Positions 6,642 to 11,359 of a DNA stretch of 11,359 bases are shown piece after piece. Every line of letters begins with the position of its first letter. Position 1 is the stretch's first letter. This DNA comes from Candidatus Kaiserbacteria bacterium (GTDB lineage Bacteria; Patescibacteria; Paceibacteria; UBA9973; UBA2100), in contig NVTG01000038.1 in the NCBI GenBank assembly GCA_002401495.1, positions 1 through 11,359 of the forward strand, read 5' to 3'. The notes under the pieces are model-generated. The model was not told where the DNA came from. It was given only the letters and a program-made list of their open reading frames with translations, and ran no database searches. A program made the position numbers and the translations under genes.

Positions 6642-7463
6642 TTGGATCAGACGGTTAAGACAGAGACGACAACACCCATCACACCTGCACAACACATCAA
6701 AGCAGGGATCAAATTCACCATTCTGATGGTCTGGTTGATTGTGATGCTAATCCCCTTCCTGATCTTGGAGGGACTGAAAGCAAGAGCCAGTGCGAAAATC
6801 GTTTGCTTCTGGCATATTGGTGCACGCAAGATTACCGGCATTAAAGTCGAACAGATCGGTTCGCCAAGCGATACCTTGCCGCTTCTTATGCTTGGGAACC
6901 ATACGTCTTATCTTGATATCCCGGTGATCAATTCACTCTTTAACGTGAACTTTATCGCCAAATCCGAAGTTCGTGGCTGGCCGGGCATCGGGTTTTTGGC
7001 GCGCTGTTGTCAGACCATTTTCGTCGAACGCCGTGCGATCAAATCACACGAACAGATCAAGGTTCTGCGTCAGAAAATCCTGCCGGACCGCCGACTGGTC
7101 CTGTTTGCGGAAGGCACTAGCACCGATGGCAGTGTTGTACTGCCATTCAAATCGTCACTGATGGAATTTGTCTTTGATCAAAAGATCGCTGAGGTGTGCC
7201 ATGTTCAACCAGTTACTGTGATCTGCCTGAAAGACACCGCTGACAGCACATCTCCAGAGCCAGAACATGTCCTGTACCCGTGGTTTGATGATACGACGCT
7301 TGCATTTCACTTCTGGCGTTTTCTGGCAACCAAGGGCTGTACGGTCAAAGTTCACTTTAGCCCAAGCCGCCCTGTTTCCGACTTTGCCAACCGCAAGGAA
7401 CTGACCCAATGGGCCCATGCGGGTGTCCAACAAGGCTATGCAACCATCCTGAAAAAATCTTAG
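6642..7463 (+). CDS. olsA: Lyso-ornithine lipid O-acyltransferase (PlsC family)
   Basis: A 273-residue membrane acyltransferase that adds the second fatty acyl chain to lyso-ornithine lipid. It belongs to the 1-acyl-glycerol-3-phosphate acyltransferase (PlsC) family. A membrane helix lies at about 25-42 (FTILMVWLIVMLIPFLIL). The catalytic HX4D motif is HTSYLD (His87, Asp92); motif II lies around GFLARCCQTIFVERR (117-131); motif III is FAEGTS (155-160). The best available start is TTG at 6642, with AAGGA 12 bases upstream, somewhat far; no ATG is available before the membrane helix. Assignment as OlsA rather than PlsC rests on the adjacent olsB. Its stop is 7 bp from the stop of the convergent oxygenase gene and no hairpin terminator fits between them, so the two transcripts probably overlap. 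Confidence 0.88.
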   Translation: MDQTVKTETTTPITPAQHIKAGIKFTILMVWLIVMLIPFLILEGLKARASAKIVCFWHIGARKITGIKVEQIGSPSDTLPLLMLGNHTSYLDIPVINSLFNVNFIAKSEVRGWPGIGFLARCCQTIFVERRAIKSHEQIKVLRQKILPDRRLVLFAEGTSTDGSVVLPFKSSLMEFVFDQKIAEVCHVQPVTVICLKDTADSTSPEPEHVLYPWFDDTTLAFHFWRFLATKGCTVKVHFSPSRPVSDFANRKELTQWAHAGVQQGYATILKKS

Positions 7464-7470
7464 GCCTGCC

Positions 7471-8331
7471 TTACGCCTTTCTCGCGCGAGCGTGCGCCCA
7501 GTTTTCCTTGATCTGATACCACTTCTTTTCGCCAATCATCTTGCCAAGGTACTGATCGATCACCTTAAGCTTGATGATGCTTGCAAGCCCTGCCAGACGC
7601 GCGGGCCAAGTTTCAGGCATCGCGCGCAAGGTCAGGCTGATGCCGGCTGTGCTATATTCAATGAAATGCCACCAACGGCTTGGAATGAAGATAGTATCGC
7701 CAGGTTCAAGAATGCACTCGTATCCCTGAATCTCTCTGAGCTTCGGATAACGTTCAAGATCCGGGTCGCGGAAGTCCACATTGCATGAAACAGTCAGCGG
7801 ATGCCGGTAAAGCTTTTTGCTATCTTCGCTGCCATACAGAATCACACGCTTGGTGCCAGTCATCTGGGTCAGGAAAACGTGGCTATGATCGAGATCATAG
7901 TGAATATCGACATAGGCATCCTGCCCGCCCACAAACAGAAACGGATGGTTTTTCAGGAAAGGAACACCAAGGTCGGGATAAGAGAAATCGTCGCGCAGTT
8001 GCGGCATGTATTTAAATACATTGAACAAAAACATGCGAAGCGGCGTCGGCCCCGCCTGAATCAGGTCCAGATACTCGCCAAACGGCATGCTCTGGGTTGA
8101 ATCCAGATAGTCGTTATCGGAGTTCGCAAAGGCCTCACTGTAAAGTGGCACTTCAACCTGACCACACCCCTGTTTCAGATACTCGTAGGTCCACTTTTCC
8201 AACGCAGGCCAGTTCTGTGCGAAACTGCGCATAATGACGGGACGTCGGGGCTTCAGGTAGTTTTGAATAAAATCTTCCCGGCTGAGTACGTCGTGACGAT
8301 CAATGCTCAAGTATGGCAACTGGTTGGTCAT
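7471..8331 (-). CDS. Cupin-like (JmjC/Cupin_8) domain protein, putative Fe(II)/2-oxoglutarate oxygenase
   Basis: A 286-residue cytoplasmic protein of the Cupin_8/JmjC-like family related to factor-inhibiting-HIF-type hydroxylases. The expected iron ligands are visible: His144 and Asp146 in VDIHYDLDHSHVFL, and His222 in FIPSRWWHFIEY; EPGDTIFIP (209-217) is the typical strand before the last His. The N-terminus (residues 1-45) has the family pattern REDFIQNYLKPRRPVIMRSFAQNWPA. I chose the ATG at 8331 because conserved sequence begins there; the frame stays open to 8532 but that 67-residue extension looks non-coding. The ribosome site is weak (GAGAACGGG upstream). Substrate unknown: peptide or protein side chains are usual for the family, and a lipid substrate is only suggested by the neighbouring olsBA. 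Confidence 0.85.
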   Translation of the reverse strand: MTNQLPYLSIDRHDVLSREDFIQNYLKPRRPVIMRSFAQNWPALEKWTYEYLKQGCGQVEVPLYSEAFANSDNDYLDSTQSMPFGEYLDLIQAGPTPLRMFLFNVFKYMPQLRDDFSYPDLGVPFLKNHPFLFVGGQDAYVDIHYDLDHSHVFLTQMTGTKRVILYGSEDSKKLYRHPLTVSCNVDFRDPDLERYPKLREIQGYECILEPGDTIFIPSRWWHFIEYSTAGISLTLRAMPETWPARLAGLASIIKLKVIDQYLGKMIGEKKWYQIKENWAHARARKA

Positions 8332-8940
8332 TCTGGACCCGTTCTCTTGTTTTTTTGGTACCTGCTTCTTTGGCGCAAGAACACCATCCATTCTTCGTTC
8401 AGGTGCATTCTTTCGATCACACGATCGGTGAAACAAAGCAGTTTCTGCACCCGGGCCACATGCGTTTGCCACGGAACGGGCAGAACAGCCGGGTTTCAAT
8501 TGAAATATGCTCTGCTTGATACAACTGACCAAATCTCAGATAGAGCATATGCCGTTCACGAAATCAAGCGGCCAACACCCACCATAAATCGCATTAAACG
8601 CCTGTAATAATTATGGTCTTCATCAAACAAGAAACAGACCATCCGAATCAATACTGCATGGCTTCACATGACGATAAACATCAATCAACGACACCCAGCA
8701 TTTCCGTCGCGGCCCCTTAACGCCATCCCAATTCAGATCGGTTGTCGTTTTTTGTGATGATATCGCTGATCCTTAAACAGTAAGGCGCATCGGAAATATC
8801 GGTATGACCTGCTGGGACTTGTCGCCTTTTGTAACGACGGTGATGAAAATTCGTCCGGCGTTTTGAAAAGGCAGTAACGAAGCGCGCCCTGTACCGCTTC
8901 AGCCTGCATATCGGCAGAGGCATTCCTGCCCTGAGACCCA
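8332..8940. other. Gene-poor stretch upstream of the oxygenase gene
   Basis: About 610 bp between the oxygenase start and the tRNA terminator. Open frames on both strands are present (for example plus 8263-8607 and minus 8717-8977), but they overlap real features or lack any family pattern and ribosome site. One long-arm inverted repeat (8505-8550) is listed separately. I see no other gene, RNA or clear promoter. Confidence 0.6.
8505..8550. repeat. 9-bp inverted repeat with 28-base spacer
   Basis: ATATGCTCT (8505-8513) and AGAGCATAT (8542-8550) are perfect inverted copies. They lie about 175-220 bp upstream of the oxygenase start on the opposite strand. They could be a paired operator or the base of an RNA stem; no function is known. 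Confidence 0.5.
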
Positions 8941-8944
8941 AACG

Positions 8945-8974
8945 AAAAAAGCACCCCGTCTTGGGGTGCTTTTT
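8945..8974 (-). terminator. Intrinsic terminator of tRNA-Ser
   Basis: AAAAAGCACCCC (8946-8957) pairs with GGGGTGCTTTTT (8963-8974) around the loop GTCTT. Read on the minus strand it begins just after the tRNA CCA end and closes with a T-run (the A-run at 8945-8950). By symmetry it could also stop plus-strand transcription. Confidence 0.88.
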
Positions 8975-8977
8975 CAC

Positions 8978-9070
8978 TGGCGGGCAAGGAGGGATTCGAA
9001 CCCTCGATAGGGCTTGTCACCCTATACTCCCTTAGCAGGGGAGCGCCTTCAGCCACTCGGCCACTTGCCC
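8978..9070 (-). tRNA. tRNA-Ser (anticodon GCU)
   Basis: A class II tRNA of 93 nt including an encoded CCA end (8980-8978). The acceptor stem is GGGCAAG paired with CTTGCCC, with discriminator G. The D-arm carries GGCCGAGTGGCTGAAGGC as in serine tRNAs. The anticodon loop is CTGCTAA with anticodon GCT at 9036-9034, decoding AGC and AGU. A long variable arm (TATAGGGTGACAAGCCCTA) and the T-arm GGGTTCGAATCCC follow. It is a single tRNA with its own promoter and terminator. Confidence 0.97.
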
Positions 9071-9105
9071 TCTATGTCCTTGGTGTTCCGTGCGGAACGA
9101 CGCCT

Positions 9106-9134
9106 TTCTTAAACATCGCCATGGCCCGTGTCAA
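9106..9134 (-). promoter_or_regulatory. Probable promoter of tRNA-Ser
   Basis: On the minus strand a perfect -35 TTGACA (9134-9129) is followed after 17 bases by TAAGAA (9111-9106) as the -10, or after 15 bases by TTTAAG; both are weak -10 matches. Transcription would start near 9099, some 30 bases before the tRNA. A short palindrome GTTCCG-TG-CGGAAC (9085-9098) sits right at or after that start point. Confidence 0.55.
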
Positions 9135-9352
9135 TGCCCGAAACCGGCGTTAAGGACGTTTTCTTTTTAACAGTCCTGCCAAATAAAACCAGCAGCTTTT
9201 TGCCTGCTTTGCTCATCACGTTTCACGGTTGATGGCAAAAAGAGTCTTCAAACCATCACACAGCTGTAATCAACTGGAAAAAAACAGATGTCATAAAGCC
9301 ATGGTCGATTGGTTTTTCACCGTCATGTGACGTAAATGCTGGTTGGAGAAAG

Positions 9353-9574
9353 ATGCGTACGATCTATCAAAGCACCGACGATTTCGGTCACACCCTTCGC
9401 GCCCTGAAAATGACCAAGGAAGGTCACAACGATCCGGTTTACATGGGGCTTGTCATTCAGGACCGCGAAGTTCTGTTCCGCACCCGTGAAAACAGTTCGC
9501 GCGATTTCGTTTTGCAGAAGATCAAGGATTTTGTCGCTGGTAACGCGGCAACACTGGTATCCCAACCGGCCTGA
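9353..9574 (+). CDS. Small protein of unknown function (73 aa)
   Basis: A 73-residue acidic/basic mixed, probably cytoplasmic protein that I do not recognise. It has no signal peptide, membrane helix or known motif; the middle contains a strand-like VYMGLVIQDREVLFRT and the C-terminal half a helix-like SSRDFVLQKIKDFV. That it is real is supported by a good ribosome site (GGAGA at 9344-9348, then AAG-rich spacing to ATG 9353), strong alphaproteobacterial codon use (many GTC, CGC, AAG, GAC codons) and an intrinsic terminator that begins inside its last codons. It is transcribed alone; a CGTCA-TG-TGACG palindrome (9321-9332) lies about 20 bp before its start and could be regulatory. Confidence 0.8.
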   Translation: MRTIYQSTDDFGHTLRALKMTKEGHNDPVYMGLVIQDREVLFRTRENSSRDFVLQKIKDFVAGNAATLVSQPA

Positions 9575-9587
9575 TGGCCGGTTTTTT
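9564..9587 (+). terminator. Intrinsic terminator of the 73-aa gene, overlapping its stop codon
   Basis: AACCGGCC (9564-9571) pairs with GGCCGGTT (9576-9583) around a TGAT loop, followed by a T-run (9582-9587). The TGA stop codon of the 73-aa gene (9572-9574) forms the loop, so a ribosome at the stop would cover the hairpin. Confidence 0.88.
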
Positions 9588-9641
9588 ATTGCCAAAACAC
9601 CCCCTTGCCTTCCCGGAGCCCCGTATCCGCAGGAAAGCAAC

Positions 9642-9710
9642 GTGACGATTTCAGTCGCGCCGGGGCGACACTCCCCGTTCGCCCTGCAACTTCACCGCCG
9701 GTCACTCTGA
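9642..9710 (+). CDS. Possible 22-aa small ORF
   Basis: GTG at 9642 opens a 22-codon frame starting MTISVAPGRHSP and ending in the basic QLHRRSL, with TGA at 9708-9710. AGGA (9631-9634) lies seven bases before the GTG, an ideal ribosome site. The stop codon falls at the start of the 3' arm of a strong terminator hairpin, as also happens in the 73-aa gene just upstream. There is no plus-strand gene after it, so it is not an obvious leader peptide. It may equally be a non-coding transcript or chance; no family is recognisable. Confidence 0.3.
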   Translation: MTISVAPGRHSPFALQLHRRSL

Positions 9711-9726
9711 CCGGCGGTTTCTTTTG
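9694..9726 (+). terminator. Strong intrinsic terminator
   Basis: ACCGCCGGTCA (9694-9704) pairs perfectly with TGACCGGCGGT (9708-9718) around a CTC loop, followed by TTTCTTTT. The T-run exists only on the plus strand, so it does not properly serve the convergent MFS gene that ends at 9730. It lies about 110 bp after another plus-strand terminator, suggesting either a backup or a separate short transcript between them. Confidence 0.85.
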
Positions 9727-9729
9727 CTA

Positions 9730-10908
9730 TCAGGCCTGCGAAGTTGCTTGCCTTGCGACATATCCCCGCCACATCAAAAGCAACGCAACGGTCAGCACCG
9801 GAAGAACCCCGTAGTTCACCGGAACCCACCCTGCGCCAGCGATCAATGCACCACTCGCAATCGACGCCAATGTTGCTGTGACGCTGTTGCCAAGCTCCAT
9901 AAGACTTTGCGCGTGCCCCCGTTCAGAGGCGTCATGCCCCTCGCCCAATAATGTTGTTCCGGCCAGCAACATCATGTTCCAGCCAAACCCAAGCAGGAAT
10001 GAACTGACCAGAAAGGCGGAAACTGAAATCCCCGATACCGCAACCGCGACGCTTGCCGCCAGAACCAGGGCACCAACGGATGCCACCCGGCGCGGACCAA
10101 TCCGGTCAATCAATGGCCCGGCAACAAAGGCAGGCAAAAACATGCCGATCAGGTGCCAGCGGATAACATTGGCCGAAACATCCACGTCATAGCCGCAATA
10201 TTTCATCGCAAGCGGTGTCGCCGTCATGACCAGAACCATAATGCCCTGCCCGGCGGCACTGATGGCAATCGCCCCGCGGATCACGGGTCGACGCAGCAGT
10301 TGCGCCATCACCGCCCGGCTCGACCCGGTGCGTTCGGGAATGCCACCATCGGGCAACATCGTCATAAGGATCGCGCCAATCGCCGCCAAACCGGCCAGTG
10401 CCACATAGGCCCCAGAAAATGGAACCGGCAGCATATCGCGACTGCCAGCGGCGACTTCCGGGGCCACCAGTGCCGCCAGCACACCCCCGCCAACCACGAG
10501 TGCCGCTGCACGCCCCTTTTGCCCGGAACCGACGGTTTCCAGTGCAGCGTAACGGTAATACATGGCGGATGCCTGATAGGTGCCAATCAGTGCTGGTGCG
10601 AGCGCGACGATCCAGAACGCCCCAATATAGATCCCGTAGGCAACCAGCAGGCCACCAACAACACCAAACACAGCCCCAACAGAAAGCCCGACGCGCCGCC
10701 CATGCCGTTGCATCAGCATGGCAAGCGGATGCACGGAAACCAGATTACCGATCATGAGAACACCGAGCGGCAAAGTCGCCAGTGCTGGCACCGGTGCAAG
10801 CGAAACACCGATAATCGATGTCAACGTGATCCCGATCAACGAACAGGACCAATAAAGCGCCTGAGCGATAAAAAGCAGACGCAGTGAACCATTGGCTAGC
10901 AACAACAT
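9730..10908 (-). CDS. MFS transporter
   Basis: A 392-residue inner-membrane major facilitator with about 12 hydrophobic segments spread over the whole length and the usual family size. The loop after helix 2 carries a motif-A-like PLAMLMQRHGRRVG (61-74), and its second-half copy is GPLIDRIGPRRV (264-275). Family members are usually proton-driven uptake or efflux carriers; the substrate cannot be told. I chose the ATG at 10908, which has GGGAG about 8 bases upstream, over a TTG five codons earlier at 10923. It follows the GlxA/AraC-type regulator by 50 bp on the same strand, so the regulator may control it or share its transcript. A 6-bp inverted repeat GACCGT/ACGGTC (10943-10959) sits in that gap. 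Confidence 0.9.
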   Translation of the reverse strand: MLLLANGSLRLLFIAQALYWSCSLIGITLTSIIGVSLAPVPALATLPLGVLMIGNLVSVHPLAMLMQRHGRRVGLSVGAVFGVVGGLLVAYGIYIGAFWIVALAPALIGTYQASAMYYRYAALETVGSGQKGRAAALVVGGGVLAALVAPEVAAGSRDMLPVPFSGAYVALAGLAAIGAILMTMLPDGGIPERTGSSRAVMAQLLRRPVIRGAIAISAAGQGIMVLVMTATPLAMKYCGYDVDVSANVIRWHLIGMFLPAFVAGPLIDRIGPRRVASVGALVLAASVAVAVSGISVSAFLVSSFLLGFGWNMMLLAGTTLLGEGHDASERGHAQSLMELGNSVTATLASIASGALIAGAGWVPVNYGVLPVLTVALLLMWRGYVARQATSQA

Positions 10909-10958
10909 GTTCCCAACTCCCAAAAAGATAGACTGTTATGAAGACCGTCAGGCCACGG

Positions 10959-11359
10959 TCAGATGGCAGCCGCTAATGACTTGCGGGCAAAGCGTTCCGC
11001 GTATTCCTGCGGACTGACAGAAAGATGGCGCTGAAATGCCCGACGTAACGTTTCCGGATGCCGAAAACCACAAAGCTTTGCGACCTGCCCAATCGTAATC
11101 GCTTCATCCTGGAGCAATGCGCGGGCGGCTTCGACGCGTACGCGTTCGACATAGCGGGCCGGGCTCATTCCCAGATCACGGGTAAAAACACGTGAAAAAG
11201 TCCGTGGGGTCATTCCGGCACGTTCGGCCATCGTTTCAAGCGACAAATCATTGGCAATATTGCCCGGCAACCATTCAAGCAGGCCGGTCAGTCGGGCCGT
11301 CGTGCCAGCTTCCGGGATCAGATAGGCACTGAACTGCGCCTGCCCACCCGGCCGTTTGA
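10959..11359 (-). CDS. GlxA-family (AraC-type) transcriptional regulator, partial C-terminal part
   Basis: The C-terminal 132 residues of a regulator whose start lies beyond the right edge; the frame is open to the edge. The visible part begins KRPGGQAQFSAYLIP, the linker sequence typical of GlxA-type proteins that join an N-terminal DJ-1/PfpI-like domain to an AraC DNA-binding domain. Two helix-turn-helix units follow: SLETMAERAGMTPRTFSRVF and ITIGQVAKLCGFRHPETLRR, then the AraC ending SVSPQEYAERF. It binds DNA and probably controls the MFS gene 50 bp downstream. The effector is unknown. The DJ-1-like domain is predicted from the linker, not seen. Confidence 0.9.
   Translation of the reverse strand, partial: KRPGGQAQFSAYLIPEAGTTARLTGLLEWLPGNIANDLSLETMAERAGMTPRTFSRVFTRDLGMSPARYVERVRVEAARALLQDEAITIGQVAKLCGFRHPETLRRAFQRHLSVSPQEYAERFARKSLAAAI

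Noticed and set aside
8332..8532. 67-residue N-terminal extension of the oxygenase
   Set aside because: Sequence is unlike the family and the conserved region starts at the ATG at 8331.
8717..9056. Two minus-strand open frames overlapping tRNA-Ser and its terminator
   Set aside because: They run through the tRNA gene and its terminator, which are certain; the frames are shadows.
9878..10887. Long plus-strand open frames inside the MFS gene
   Set aside because: Antisense shadows of the GC-rich MFS gene, with Arg/Pro/His-rich, domain-free translations.
1..11359. CRISPR array, insertion sequence, phage attachment or defence system
   Set aside because: No regularly spaced repeats, transposase, integrase or known defence domains; the lone tRNA-Ser shows no repeated 3' end nearby that would mark an integration site.

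Overview
The window looks like chromosomal DNA of a marine-type alphaproteobacterium. Rhodospirillales, for example Thalassospira, is a plausible home, but that is inference from gene content and style (BMP-type ABC importer, OlsB/OlsA ornithine-lipid genes, GlxA-type regulator, moderate GC). I see no transposase, integrase, phage gene or CRISPR array. The region reads as ordinary chromosome with several small transcription units.

Layout. Positions 1-2891 (minus strand) are a nucleoside/simple-sugar ABC importer operon: a BMP-family periplasmic binding protein, then a double-domain ATPase, then a permease that runs off the left edge. About 660 bp without a convincing gene separates it from a divergent plus-strand PfkB kinase (3549-4496), which resembles pseudouridine kinase, followed by a stand-alone Lrp/AsnC ligand-binding (RAM) domain protein (4594-4836). 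A symmetrical terminator at 4863-4891 separates this unit from a convergent secreted CigR-like protein (4916-5404). The next block is plus-strand ornithine-lipid synthesis: olsB (5760-6539) and olsA (6642-7463), with a perfect CRP-type operator 60 bp upstream of olsB. Tail to tail with olsA, only 7 bp away, lies a minus-strand cupin/JmjC-like putative Fe(II) oxygenase (7471-8331). After another gene-poor stretch comes tRNA-Ser(GCU) on the minus strand with its own terminator and promoter. Then come a 73-aa plus-strand protein of unknown function whose stop codon sits in the loop of its terminator, a possible 22-aa ORF that also ends in a strong terminator, and on the minus strand an MFS transporter preceded by a GlxA/AraC-type regulator cut by the right edge.

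How the parts fit. The importer and the kinase could together take up and phosphorylate a nucleoside, possibly pseudouridine, though the partner glycosidase (PsuG) is not in view. OlsB acylates ornithine and OlsA adds the second acyl chain to give ornithine lipid; the neighbouring oxygenase could modify that lipid, but this is only positional inference. The regulator and MFS exporter at the right form the familiar regulator-plus-transporter arrangement.

I did not find a clearly new defence or mobile system. The most interesting leads are the CRP-type site ahead of olsB, the oxygenase next to olsBA, the 22-aa ORF with an ideal ribosome site, and the long inverted repeats in the non-coding stretches.
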